From positions 38,242 to 102,241 of the forward strand of contig SVCQ01000004.1 of NCBI GenBank assembly GCA_015058275.1: a DNA stretch of 64,000 bases. The letters run 5' to 3'. Each line of letters begins with the position of its first letter. Within the stretch, counting starts at the first letter, position 1. The notes beneath the pieces are model-generated. The model searched no databases. It was given only the letters and a program-made list of their open reading frames with translations, and was not told where the DNA came from. Source of the DNA: Clostridiales bacterium (lineage in GTDB: Bacteria > Bacillota > Clostridia > Peptostreptococcales > Anaerovoracaceae). Positions 21,097-33,000 of this stretch are shown here, one piece after another. The translations under genes and the position numbers were made by a program.

Positions 21097-22088
21097 AGAG
21101 GATATTGATACTGAACACGGGCGGGACCTTTTCGTCAAGGCCGTCGGATGCCGGGCTCACGCCATCGATCAGCGGACCTGAGATCGTGGATATCGCAGGC
21201 CGCATATCCGATGATATCGAGCTTTCGGCAGAGGACTTCTGCTCGCTTGACAGCGCCAATATCCTCCCTGAGGACTGGATCAGCCTGGCTGAGAGGATAG
21301 GGAGCGCCATAGATGAGTTTGACGGCTTCGTTATCATACACGGCACCGACACCATGTCGTACACTTCATCCATGCTCTCATTCATGCTCCGCGGTATACA
21401 GGTGCCGGTGGTGCTGACAGGGAGCCAGATGCCGCTCGGCATGCCGATGTCTGACGCTCTTATGAATCTCCACACCGCCGTATGGATGGCGGCGAGCGGG
21501 ACTCCGGGGGTCTACGTGGCATTCGGCCACAAGATCATGCTTGGATGCCGCACAAGCAAGGTGCGCACGGTAAGCTTCAACGCCTTTGAGAGCATCAATT
21601 ATCCATATGCGGGCGAGGTCAATGCCTTCGGCCTGCAGGTATATATAGACAGGGACAGGTACACGGGGGGCCTTGAACTCTGCACAGACTATTCCGAGAG
21701 AATAGCCGTGCTCAAGCTCTTCCCGGGCATGAATCCGTCGATCTTCAATAATCTTCACGCACATGGCGTAGAGGGTGTGTACATAGAGGGCTTCGGCCTC
21801 GGAGGAGTGCCCTTCCTGCGCAAGGACTTCACTGCCGAGATCAGGAAGGCCTCGGAGCTGGGCATGCCTATTCTCGTTGGCAGCCAGTGCAGATACGAGG
21901 GAAGCGATCTGAGCGTATACGAGACAGGAAGGCGCATACTCGAATGCGGAGGCATACCGGTCTACGACATGACGGAGGAGGCGGTCGTGACCAAGCTCAT
22001 GTGGTGCCTCGGACAGACAAAGGACATAGACGATATACGGAGGCTCTTTGCGACAGACCTTGCCGGAGAGATAAGCCTCAAACAATAG
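21093..22088 (+). CDS. L-asparaginase (type I-like)
   Basis: ILNTGGTFSSRPSDAGL, FVIIHGTDTMSYTSSMLSFML, TGSQMPLGMPMSDA. Confidence 0.92.
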   Translation: MKRILILNTGGTFSSRPSDAGLTPSISGPEIVDIAGRISDDIELSAEDFCSLDSANILPEDWISLAERIGSAIDEFDGFVIIHGTDTMSYTSSMLSFMLRGIQVPVVLTGSQMPLGMPMSDALMNLHTAVWMAASGTPGVYVAFGHKIMLGCRTSKVRTVSFNAFESINYPYAGEVNAFGLQVYIDRDRYTGGLELCTDYSERIAVLKLFPGMNPSIFNNLHAHGVEGVYIEGFGLGGVPFLRKDFTAEIRKASELGMPILVGSQCRYEGSDLSVYETGRRILECGGIPVYDMTEEAVVTKLMWCLGQTKDIDDIRRLFATDLAGEISLKQ

Positions 22089-22111
22089 GCTTTGCGAAAG
22101 GGGTAGACAAA

Positions 22112-24145
22112 TTGGACAATAAAAAGGGCGTAAGCGCAATGGATTTCTTTGCCATCGGCTTCGGCGCGATAGTCGGAGTCGGATGGGCAGTATCTATCAA
22201 CAGCTGGATGGCCGGGAGCGGGGGACCGCTGCCTGCAGCCGTCGGGTATTTGCTCGCCCTTATCATTATGATACCTGTAGCACTGTGCTACTGTGAGCTG
22301 TGCTCGATGCTGCCTGTATCGGGCGGCGGCATGGCATATGCCTTCAGGGCCTTCGGCGACAACATCGCATTCATATCCGGATGGGCGGCGTTCGGCGCCT
22401 TTGTCACCATCATCCCTTGGGAGGCCATATACGTTGTAGATATACTCAGCATAATCATCCCGGTCCTCAAGGCCGGAACACCTTTGTATACTCTGGCGGG
22501 CGCGGATATATACCTCGGCCACATAATAGTTGGCCTGCTGATATCCGTGATACTCTTCCTGATAAACCGCAAAGGCGTCACATCCTCGGCGACGATGCAG
22601 AAGTTCCTCTGCTTTGTGCTCGTGGGAGCCGGTATACTCGCCATGATCTTTGCGATGTTCAGGTTCGACAGCGCCAACCTGCAGCCTGTATATGAGAACA
22701 TAGGCAAGGGCTCTCACAAGTCGTTCATCGGCGGAGCCATGGTAATACTCGCTTCGGCGCCGTTCTTCCTGGCGGGATTCGAGACCATACCTCAGGGCAT
22801 CGAAAGCGCAGGCGGAGATGTCAAATCGGTAGGCAAGACCGTAGTGCTGACGGTAGTGCTTTCGTGCCTCTTCTATGCGCTCCTCCTCTTCACGCTCGGC
22901 GGAGCCATGCCGTGGAAGGAATTCATAGGATTCGAAAGCCCTGCAGCGGCTCTTCTGTTCCGTGACTCCTACGGCGGACCTGTGGGCATGGGCCTTTATC
23001 TCCTCATACTTATCGGAGCGATATGCGGACTCATCACGACCTGGAACGGCTTCATGATGGCATCGTCCCAGATACTGATGGCGATGGCCAGGGTGAGCAT
23101 AGTGCCTGATGTGCTGGCCAAACAGCACCCTGTATACAAGACTCCGATCAACGCTCTCAAGGTGTGCCTGATCGCATCGATCGCAGGGCCTTTCCTCGGA
23201 AGCGGACTCATCGGATCACTGACTACATTCTCGGCGGCGGGCTATGTCACGAGCTGGATGATCACGGCATACAGCCTCATCAAGCTCAGACACAGCGAGC
23301 CGACCCTCAACCGTCCGTACAGGATCCCGGGAGGGGAGCCTATGGCCTGGTTTGCAGGCATTTGCATGACGGCACTTCTGGCGCTTCTCCTGATACCGGG
23401 GCAGCCGGTACACATGGGATACTTTGCGACTGCGATGTTCGGCGGATGGATGTTCATAGGACTTGTGCTCTTCATACTCGACTACCGTCAGAGAAGGCAG
23501 TACTCCAAGCTCAAGAGGGCTTCGTTCCTCTTTGCATCCATGATGGCTCAGGGAGATACGGTGCTGCCTGACTACGCTGAGTTCTTTGAGGACGACTACA
23601 GATATTTGTCCTTCGTGGTGCCTAAGGAGGCTGACTACTCGGGACAGACCCTGATGCAGCTCGGCTGGGGCAAGAGCCAGAACATATTTATCATAAAGAT
23701 AGAACACGGCACGGAGATGCTCTTCCTGCCTAACGGCAAGACAAAGGTCTACAAGGGCGACAGAGTGTTCGCTGTAGGAGTGGAGAAATCCATACTCAGG
23801 TTCCGTGACGGGCAGTATATAGGAGACAAGTACACGCTCGGTAATCTCAAGGATTTCATGGGCATGGGCACGACCGAGGCCCAGGTGCCTCTGATCTGCC
23901 GCACCGTCAAGGTCGTCAAGGATGCACCGTACTGCAACAAGCCTCTCAAGTATTCGGGCATCACAGACTACACTCAGTGCATGGTCATCGGACTGCAGTC
24001 TCTCGGCAAGACCTTTATGATGCCGGATGCGGACACCCTGATCGAAGAGGGAGATGATCTGTGGATCGTGGGACTCGAGGAGAATATAGAGAAGTTCATG
24101 GCCCTGACAGAGGACCATAACGATAACGAAAGGACAATAAGCTGA
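22112..24145 (+). CDS. APC family amino acid permease with C-terminal TrkA-C-like regulatory domain
   Basis: MDFFAIGFGAIVGVGWAVSINSWMAGSGG, multiple TMs; C-terminal soluble region with VPKEADYSGQTLMQLGWGKSQNIFIIKIEHG. TTG 22112 start preferred over the track start, which overlaps asparaginase. Confidence 0.85.
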   Translation: MDNKKGVSAMDFFAIGFGAIVGVGWAVSINSWMAGSGGPLPAAVGYLLALIIMIPVALCYCELCSMLPVSGGGMAYAFRAFGDNIAFISGWAAFGAFVTIIPWEAIYVVDILSIIIPVLKAGTPLYTLAGADIYLGHIIVGLLISVILFLINRKGVTSSATMQKFLCFVLVGAGILAMIFAMFRFDSANLQPVYENIGKGSHKSFIGGAMVILASAPFFLAGFETIPQGIESAGGDVKSVGKTVVLTVVLSCLFYALLLFTLGGAMPWKEFIGFESPAAALLFRDSYGGPVGMGLYLLILIGAICGLITTWNGFMMASSQILMAMARVSIVPDVLAKQHPVYKTPINALKVCLIASIAGPFLGSGLIGSLTTFSAAGYVTSWMITAYSLIKLRHSEPTLNRPYRIPGGEPMAWFAGICMTALLALLLIPGQPVHMGYFATAMFGGWMFIGLVLFILDYRQRRQYSKLKRASFLFASMMAQGDTVLPDYAEFFEDDYRYLSFVVPKEADYSGQTLMQLGWGKSQNIFIIKIEHGTEMLFLPNGKTKVYKGDRVFAVGVEKSILRFRDGQYIGDKYTLGNLKDFMGMGTTEAQVPLICRTVKVVKDAPYCNKPLKYSGITDYTQCMVIGLQSLGKTFMMPDADTLIEEGDDLWIVGLEENIEKFMALTEDHNDNERTIS

Positions 24146-25047
24146 TGTTAAGATCACCAAAGACAAAATGGGGGAAGTTTCTCCGGGAGGCCCTGATAGT
24201 GCTGGTGTCCGCATTCTTCGGATCGTCCGTCCAGATCTTCGTTATGATACCTAACGGCATGACCTCAGGCGGCATGCCGGGCGTATGCAGGCTCATCACT
24301 CACTTCTTCCCGGGACTCAGCTACTCGCTGGTCTACTATACGCTCTCGATGGTTATCATAATCATCGCATACTTTGCGATGGGCAAGGGTGAGGTAAAGC
24401 GCATAATAGCGCTCGGCTTTGCATATCCGATCATGCTCTTTGTCTTTGAACATATCGATTATGAATTCCTGAAGTCTCCGGATCCGTTCCTGGCGGCGCT
24501 CCTGATCGGAGTGTTCTACGGAGTGGCGACAGGAGTAGGATACATCGGAGGCTATTCATCGGGCGGCACCGATACGCTTGCGAGAGTACTGAAGTTCAGG
24601 TTCTTCAATCACCTGCGCACGGGAGACATACAGATGGCGATGGATGTCACCATCATCATCATCTCGGCATTTGTCTTCGACACCAATATTGCGATGTACG
24701 CCATCATCACGGCTGTCGTTGCGGCTTATGTCATATCCGCTATTACGGTAGGATACAGCGGCAAGCACATCCAGCTCGACATAATACCGAGCGGAAAGGA
24801 CGCGTCGGATGCGATAACGGAGTTCGTTCTCAACGAGATGAAGCATGCGGTCACTTCGCACGTATCAAGAGGCGAGTACTCAAAACAGGAACGCAGGACG
24901 CTCAGCATAATATGCACGCCTGCTGAGAGCATAAAGATAAAGAAATTCGTTGCGGATGTAGACCCTAAGGCTTTCGCAACGGTAATGCCGGTAAGCAATG
25001 TCTGGGGAGCGGGCTTCTCGGATATACGTGAAGTCGACAATATATAG
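24145..25047 (+). CDS. YitT family membrane protein (DUF161/DUF2179)
   Basis: PNGMTSGGMPGVCRLI, GYIGGYSSGGTDTLARVL; C-terminal cytosolic domain. Confidence 0.88.
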   Translation: MLRSPKTKWGKFLREALIVLVSAFFGSSVQIFVMIPNGMTSGGMPGVCRLITHFFPGLSYSLVYYTLSMVIIIIAYFAMGKGEVKRIIALGFAYPIMLFVFEHIDYEFLKSPDPFLAALLIGVFYGVATGVGYIGGYSSGGTDTLARVLKFRFFNHLRTGDIQMAMDVTIIIISAFVFDTNIAMYAIITAVVAAYVISAITVGYSGKHIQLDIIPSGKDASDAITEFVLNEMKHAVTSHVSRGEYSKQERRTLSIICTPAESIKIKKFVADVDPKAFATVMPVSNVWGAGFSDIREVDNI

Positions 25048-25078
25048 GGAATATATAAGAATTGAAGAAGAGGGCGCG

Positions 25079-25873
25079 TCAGTACCAGCCCCTGGACTGG
25101 AAGTGAGCCCAGGCGGCTGAAGGCGAGCCGTATCTGCCGGCGATATAGCCAAGACCCCATCTGATCTGTGGCTCCGGATTGGTGTAGTAATCTGCACCCT
25201 CCGAGGCCATTTTTGATGCCGGCAGAGCCTGCGGTATGCCGTGCGCGCCGCTGCCACGGTTGTGCGAGTTAGGATTCCAGCCCGACTCTCTGTTCCACAG
25301 ATATATTAGAGGAGCGAGCTCCGAATCGTCCCAGCCGTAATTCGGCAGGAGGGAGAGGGCGTACTTCTGGTATTCGCCCTTGACGCCGCCCGCGATAGGA
25401 AGTCCCTCAGGCGCGTTAAACGTAAGCCGGCCGCCCGGGATGTAGTAATCCTCGTCGTCTATGGATATGCGGCTCCATCCGTTGTGGGTGATACCGGTGC
25501 GCTTGACAAACTTGCCCTCGGGCAGAGTGCCGGCCTTGTCGTATGACTTCGCAGGACCTGTGCGGTACACGGTCTTTTTGGTAGTCCACGCGTACTCGTA
25601 GAGCTCCTCTGCGATGCTTTCCATGTACTGCTTCAGTACCTCTCTTACAGGGATGTCAATGAGCTCATGCACATGCTCGGTGACGACGGTCCAGACCCTC
25701 TTGATATTGCGCACGTCAATATTGCGATACGCCAGCCAGCAGGAAAGGTAGGCGGCAAGTATCACACACGCGATCTCTTCGACGATTATTACCTTCAGAA
25801 GGAAGGTTTTCTTTTTATTGACACGCAAATGCTTGAAGTGGATGGATACACCTCCGTATCTGAACATTAACAA
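25079..25873 (-). CDS. Lysozyme/transglycosylase-like exported protein (aggregation-promoting-factor type C-terminus, SH3-like middle)
   Basis: N-terminal TM; C-terminal LIYLWNRESGWNPNSHNRGSGAHGIPQALPASKM...QIRWGLGYIAGRYGSPSAAWAHFQSRGWY. Confidence 0.88.
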   Translation of the reverse strand: MLMFRYGGVSIHFKHLRVNKKKTFLLKVIIVEEIACVILAAYLSCWLAYRNIDVRNIKRVWTVVTEHVHELIDIPVREVLKQYMESIAEELYEYAWTTKKTVYRTGPAKSYDKAGTLPEGKFVKRTGITHNGWSRISIDDEDYYIPGGRLTFNAPEGLPIAGGVKGEYQKYALSLLPNYGWDDSELAPLIYLWNRESGWNPNSHNRGSGAHGIPQALPASKMASEGADYYTNPEPQIRWGLGYIAGRYGSPSAAWAHFQSRGWY

Positions 25874-25940
25874 TCAAGTTATCATACAACGGCAGAGCCT
25901 CCGAAATACCGAATCATAAGGCTTTTTAAGAACTGCAAAT

Positions 25941-25973
25941 AAAAACAGCGGGATGCACATGGCATCCCGCCGC
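25941..25973 (-). terminator. Terminator downstream of SDR gene (minus strand)
   Basis: gcgggatgc-acat-ggcatcccgc with A-tract on + strand (T-tract on -). Confidence 0.75.
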
Positions 25974-26005
25974 TGATCCTTGATGTCTAATAACGGATCC
26001 GCATA

Positions 26006-26779
26006 TTACATACAGGTGTATCCGCCGTCTACAGGAAGCATCATGCCTGTAACGTATGAAGTCTTAGGCGATGCGAGGAAGATAGCCGCGGTGTCGAGTT
26101 CTCCCTCATTGCCGTATCTCTCCATAGGGATCATTGTCTTGGCGTTGGCCTGGAAGAAATCGCTGTCCAGTGTCTCTCTTGTGAGATCTGTGTAGAAATA
26201 TCCAGGGCAGATCGCGTTGCAGGTGATGTTGTACTTGCCCCACTCAGCAGCGAGTGCACGTGTCAGGTTGACTACGCCGCCCTTGGCTGCGTGATAAGGA
26301 GCGGAGCCTGCGATCTTGTTGCCTACAAGGCCGTACATCGAAGCGATGTTGATGATCCTGCCGTACTTGGCAGGGATCATTGCCTTTTTGGCTACCTCAC
26401 GGGCCATCTTGAATGAGCCGAAGAGGTCGATGTTCATCTCGTTGGCGAACTGATCGTCGGTGATGTCCTCCGCAGGAGCTACAGCGCCTGTGCCTGCGTT
26501 GTTGATGAGTATGTCGATGCGGCCGAAGTGATCCATTATGGTCTTGACGGCAGCCTCTACCATCTCTGTATCCGTGATATCGCAGCGAACGCCGATAGCG
26601 TCAACGCCGAATTCCTTCTTTATATCCTCGGCAACCTGCTCAATGAGGTTCTGGCGGCGGGCAACCGCAACGATGTTGCAGCCCTGGCTTGCCAGTGCCT
26701 TAGCCATCTGTACTCCGAGTCCTGTGGAGCATCCTGTTACGACAGCGACATTGCCTTTAAGATCGAAATAATTGCCCAT
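26006..26779 (-). CDS. SDR family oxidoreductase (gluconate 5-dehydrogenase-like)
   Basis: VTGCSTGLGVQMAKAL, INNAGTG, YHAAKGGVVNLTRALAAEW. Confidence 0.9.
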   Translation of the reverse strand: MGNYFDLKGNVAVVTGCSTGLGVQMAKALASQGCNIVAVARRQNLIEQVAEDIKKEFGVDAIGVRCDITDTEMVEAAVKTIMDHFGRIDILINNAGTGAVAPAEDITDDQFANEMNIDLFGSFKMAREVAKKAMIPAKYGRIINIASMYGLVGNKIAGSAPYHAAKGGVVNLTRALAAEWGKYNITCNAICPGYFYTDLTRETLDSDFFQANAKTMIPMERYGNEGELDTAAIFLASPKTSYVTGMMLPVDGGYTCM

Positions 26780-26948
26780 TGGTGTAATCCTCCTACTGAT
26801 AATACCGATAAGTGCTTATGTAAATAAATTATGCCACCTTTTGTAGCAAAATGGAACGAGGGACGGACTAGGTTATAAAATAATCAAATACCTTGATTTT
26901 TGTGCAGGCAGTAGAGTTAGATGCTTGAAATCACAGCATGCGTTGTCG

Positions 26949-26967
26949 TAAAATATAAACGTATATT
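26949..26967 (+). promoter_or_regulatory. -10 region plus AATATA-AACG-TATATT palindrome upstream of MBG surface protein
   Basis: TAAAATATAAACGTATATT; matches 36930-36948 at 18 of 19 positions. Confidence 0.55.
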
Positions 26968-27014
26968 AATATTCGTTTGATGCTGCGGACCCGTAGCGGA
27001 GAAAGGAACTTATT

Positions 27015-30000
27015 ATGAAGATCAGAGGTAAACGATTTTTGGTTGTGCTCCTGTCTGTGCTCATGCTATTGAGCCAGATGAGCATGGTCTCGTTTGCTGT
27101 CACAGGGGATGACCAGACTCCGGCGCCAACCGGAGAGACAGGTCAGGTCCGGGAGACAGGCAATGAGGCTGACGGCCAGCCGGCCGCAACCGGAGGCGAC
27201 GCTGCCGTGCAGAACGAAGCCGGCGGAGATGTCGTTGTCCAGGATGAACCTGGTGAGGTATCGACGAAATCGGTAGTCAGCGACACGAAGAAGTTCTCCT
27301 TCTGGAACAGATCGGGAGCTGACATCAGGATCATCGGTAGAAAGGGAGGCGGATCTTATACAAAAGTGATCGCCAAAGGCGGAGAGGCAACGAACATCGA
27401 GCTTGACTCTCTCAAGGCCATCGAAGCCAAAGAGCCGATCCTGATCAAAGAGGGCAGCACTCCTAAGTACTCGGTAGAGACGCTTGAGGATCACGACTAT
27501 GTCTATCGTCTTGATTTCTCCGGCAGAGATATCAAGTACACCGGAGATGTCAACATGGTCATCGGCACTGACGAAGACGTCAGACTGGTGTTCTTTGAGG
27601 CAAACGGCGGCAGAGGCGAGATGGATCCGCAGATCTTCCATGTCGGCGAGGCTGATGAACTTGATAAGAATTATTTTAAAAACGGCGACGAGGAGTTCAT
27701 TGGCTGGGCCACCACGCCTGGCGGAGATGTAAGTCTTGCCGACGGGGCAAAGGTCACTTTCAAAGAGGAATATGGTAACGCGACCATTTATGCAAAGTGG
27801 CATGCTCACAAGTGGAATGTATACAACAATGATACTAAATCGACAGCGTATATCCACTGCGATAATGAGAATCAAGGATGCCCATATAAGGGCACATGCT
27901 CCATCCAGCTCGACGCAAAAGACAAGGTGTATGACGGATACAATTACCTAAGAGACGACGATGATCTGAAGGTAAATGTAACGGGCAACGTGCCTGAGGG
28001 TTTTGTTATCCCTGATGAGACCTATGGCGAGTACGCTTTAGAATACTACAAGGGTGATACAAAGCTTGATGAGGCGCCTAAGGATGCCGGTGAATACAAA
28101 GCCGTGGCACACATTCTGTATAACGGCAAGGACACAGGCAGGACTATTGAGGACACCTTCAAAATAACTGCAAGACCTCTTGCTGTTAAGGCCGATGACA
28201 AGACCAAGATGGTCGGCCAGGATGATCCTGAGCTCACATATGCTGTGACTTCCGAGCTTGGACATGGAGACAAGGCCGAGGATGTCCTCAGCGGCAAGCT
28301 CACAAGAGATACAGGCGAGTACATTGGCAACTATGCGATAAGAAAAGGTGACCTTAAGGTAATAAACAGCAACTACAGCCTGACATTCACTAAGGGCACT
28401 CTTTCGATCAGCGCCAACAGAGCGGTGGTCACTAAGGCTCCTGTTGCCAAGGAACTCGTATATAGTGGCGAAAATCAGGCGCTCGTCGAGGCCGGAGAGG
28501 CTGTAGGCGGTACCATGGTTTACTACGTGGGCGAGACCTGTCCAACGTCCTACACCTCCGAAGCCTGGACGACGACAGTTCCTGAGGCATCAGATGCGAA
28601 GCCTTACTACGTCTGGTACGGAGTAAGAGGCAAGGTAGGATATGATGATGTTGCTCCTGCGCTGGTCGAAGGCGTCAGCATCGCTCCAAAGACTCTCGGA
28701 GTCGAGTGGACAAAAACGAAGCTGACATACAATGGCCAGGAGCAGAAACCAACAGCTAAGGCAATCGATCCTGAGACTAAGGAAGCGGTTGCAGGCGTTA
28801 CGCTTGATGTTACCGGAGCAAAGAAGGATGCAAACACAGGCCTTGTCGGCTACACAGCAAAGGCTACGATAGCAGGCGGCAGCAGCAACTATGTACTTGA
28901 TAAGAAGGCAGCAGAGACTGAATTCCGCATCAACCCTAAGTTTGTAAAGATCACTTGGGACTATGAAAAGGACAACCCTTACAAGTATGACGGTCAGTCG
29001 CATGCACCTACAGCTACGATCAACGAAGGTCAGATTGTTGGTGGTGATAATTGCGGCCTGAAGTATATCCTCTTCGATAAGAGCGTGATGGATCTATGGG
29101 CCCTTACCGACAGCGCAGTTGAGCCGGGCGATTATCTTGCGCTCGCATATCCTGATAACTCTAACTACACAACATTCGAGATTACCGGAAATAAGACTCT
29201 CACCGACAGTAGCGATGCTGCAGAAGCGCTCAATGATGAGGACGAGCCTGGAATCAACGTCCAGGAGCAGGAGTTCAAGATCACAAGAGGTGAGCTTACA
29301 ACTTATGCAAAGATCGATGGATGGAAATACGGCGAAAAGCCGAACACACCGTCTGTCACAAATAATCCGGACAAATCTGCAGTCACTTACAAGTACTACA
29401 AAAAAGTAAATGATAATTTTGAGCCTGTAGATGATGGCGTAGAGCCGAAGGACTTCAAAGCCGGCGAATATCTCGTAGCAGCAACTGTAGCAGAGTCAGA
29501 ACATTACGAGAAGACAACTGTATGGGCTACATTCGCTGTTTCCAGAGCCACTGACACTCTGACTGTAAGCATGGAAGACTGGACCTACGGCGAGACGGCC
29601 AGCACACCGGATGTAAAAGGCAATATCGGCGACGGCGAGTTGACATACAGTTATGTAGGTACTATGAACGGCGGCCGTAGCTACAGGGATACAAAGGTAC
29701 CTGAAGAAGCCGGAAGCTACACTCTCACTGTCACTGCTGCGGCGACAGCTGATTCAGATAAGATGACAGCTTCGACATCCTTCATGATCAAGCGTGCAGA
29801 GCCTAAGCTCAGAATGACCGGCAAGGACTGGACATATGGTCAGGATATTGAAGATCCGGCAGAGTATTTCAAGGTAAAGTCTGATGCTAAGGACTTTAGC
29901 AAGGGTGCACTCGTGTTCTCGTATAAGGAGAGCGACGGAGAGGAGATCCCAATCGATGCGCAGCACGGATTCAAGGATATCCAGGCAGGTCTGATCACGC

Positions 30001-33000
30001 TCTATGTGGCATGCCCACAGACAAACAACTACTTAGCCGATTATGACTATGACATTGTAAATGTCGACAAGGCTCCGCTTCCGTTTAAGATCAAGGCGGT
30101 AGAGAAGAAGCTTGTATATCAGTATGATCCGGCAACGGGAAGGGGTACGCCTTACGCATTGACATATATTGATGGTAATGTACCGGAAGGTGTTACCATC
30201 AAATACAAGACAGGTATATTCGCTAAATACACTACAGATGCACCTGTCAAGCGTACTGCCTACAACCACAAAATCTGGTACATAGTTGACGGAGGAAGGA
30301 ACTACGAATCCATAGGAAGTCTGGATCGTATACTGCCAGACCTCGCTAAGGCGATCGAAAAGGATGATTTCTCGGATGTAGAAGTAACTGTCGCCAGCGA
30401 ATGGCAATATGGTAAGTACGATGAGTCGTATGGTCCTAAGCTTAAAGAGAACACATACCCTGAGGATCACACTGATTACTCGTTCGTATATGCACTGTAT
30501 GATCCTGATGAAGTAGAAGACATCAATGAAGTCGCAGGCTTTACAGATGAATTCCCTGAAGAGCCGGGTCACTACGTGGTAAGAGCTCAGTTCGACGGAG
30601 GTGACAATTACAAAGAGTCGATGTCCAAACCTGCATCGTTTGAGATCACCAAGGCCAGCTTCGAATCCGAAGTAAACATAAGCGACTGGACATACGGAGA
30701 ATACGATGAAGAGGAGAACGGACCTTCCGTAAGCAGTAACCCGGATGATACCGATGTAACATATTACTTTGCATCGATCCCTTCGGATGAGTCAGAGCCT
30801 GCCTATATCGAGTTCGATCCTGAGGATGTATCTGCCTATGATGCCGGCACATATATGATGTACGCTACGATAAAGAGCGGTGATCACTATGCGGCCTGCA
30901 AGACTGCAGAGAAGGAGTTCACGATCAGGAAGGCCGTTGTCTATCCTTCGGCAAGGATAGTCTCCTGGTTGTATGGTGCAGAAGGTAACGACCCGTTCAT
31001 CAAGGGCCTCCCGGATGATTTCGAAGGAACTATAAGTTATGAGTACGCACCAATCGGAGAGGATACCTACAGTCCGCTTGATCCAGAGAACAAAGCTGGC
31101 ACATATCCGACAGAGGTAGGTATCTATGTCATCAGGGCAGAGATTAAGCCTGATAAAAATGGCAATTACGCTTGTGGGAAATACACAAAGCCATTCCCGT
31201 TCGCTGTGATAAAGACGGCCGGAAAGGGCCAGAAGCCGACTGCTGTTGAGGGGCTTACCTTCATGATCGGAGATAACGACAGGCCGGTAGAGTGGCCGCT
31301 TGTGACAGCAGGTAAGACAGCGGACGGCCACTATGAGTACGCTCTGACAAACAGCGACAGCAGGCTCTCGCTCCTGGGAAAGAACTTCTCAGAAGACATA
31401 CCTAAAGGCGCGACAGCAGGCAAGTACTACGTATGGTACAAGTTCGTCGGTGATGAATCACACGTGTCGGATACCTTCGCTAAGGGACCGATCGAGGTGA
31501 CGATCGCAAAGGCGACACCTCAGGTCATCGAGATCAAGCCTGATCTTACCTACAACGGTAAGGAGCAAGAGCTTGTAAAACTCAGCGTTGACGGCGGAAC
31601 TATCAAGTATGCTCACAGGACAAGCCTCCTGGGTATAGAGTACTACGATGAGAAGGTGCCGACTGCCAAGAATGCCGGAACCCACACGGTCAAATACAAG
31701 GTCGAGGGCAACAGCAATTACAACGACCTTGCACCGGTCGAGATAAGCAACCAGATCAAAAAGGCGGATATCCACCCAGAGATCGAACTTGGTGACTGGT
31801 GGTTCTATGGCCTCAACGGATTCAATCAGCCGAAGATCAAGGACGGTACAAATCCTGGAAACGGCAGAGTGACTTATAAGTATCGCGAGCTGCTTGATTC
31901 TGAGACCAGCACAAAGATGCCAACTGATGTCGGTGCTTATGTTGTCAGTGCCGATGTCGAGGAGACCGCAAACTATAATGGCGGCAGTAATTCAGGCAAA
32001 GTTTTCGTGATTTTGCCGGTTCCGCTTTATACATCACCATCGCCAAAAGCTCTGGACCTGACATACAACGGTGAGCCGCAGCAGCTTGTCAAGCCGGGTA
32101 AGATCTACGAAGGGCTTGGCAATATATTCGGCGAGATCCAGTACAAGCTGGGTGACGGGGAGTACTCAAAAGAGATCCCGACCGCTACGGATGCCGGAAC
32201 CTATGAGGTATCGTACAGGATCGATACGAAGGGTAACGACAACTTCGTTGGCATGGGCAGCGGTGTAGTATCCGGCGTAGAGATCAAGAAGGCTTCTATC
32301 GAACCTGAGGTTTCGATCGAAGGATGGACATTCGGTAAGTATGCCGGACAGATGCCGACAGTCGAGGGTAACCCTGCAGGCGCTGATGTAACTTACAGTT
32401 ACAAGGCTGAGGGAGCTGAGAACTACCTGCCGTTCACAGACACGGTAGCAAGCACTCTTGATGCAGGCAATTATGAACTGAAGGCTGAAGTTGCTGAATC
32501 CGGCAATTATCTCGGCGGATCGGCTACTACAGAGTTCACCGTAGATAAGGACTATCCGAAAGTAAATGTTAAGGGTGCTGATGGTCTTGTTTACAACGGC
32601 GAAGAGCATGTGCTGATCACCAGTGCCAGCACAGACCACGGAACTCTCCTCTTCAAGCAGAGAGATGGTTCATGGGCTGAGACGTGGCCTGCAGCTACTA
32701 GTGCACACAGATATAATCTGGAGTACAAGGTCGAAGGCGACAGCAACTTCTACGGCGTCAGCGGTGAGGTCGAGGTGAGGATCGCTCCTGTGGAGATCAC
32801 CGGCTTCACTTGGACAGGTAAGGACAGCTATGAGTTTGACGGCGGCAGACACGGTGTGACTGCAACAGCAGAGGGCGTCCTCGAGGGCGACAACATCGGA
32901 GTGAGCCTTGATAACGCTGAGGCAAGCGCTATAGGCGACTATGCAGCTTCGGTAGTCAAGCTGACAGGCGCCAAGGCGGAGAACTACAGATTCGACAAGA

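Noticed and set aside
21962-24214. Two long minus-strand ORFs (388 and 332 aa) antisense to the APC permease
   Set aside because: His/Arg/Tyr-rich shadow translations of membrane-protein codons; no domain.
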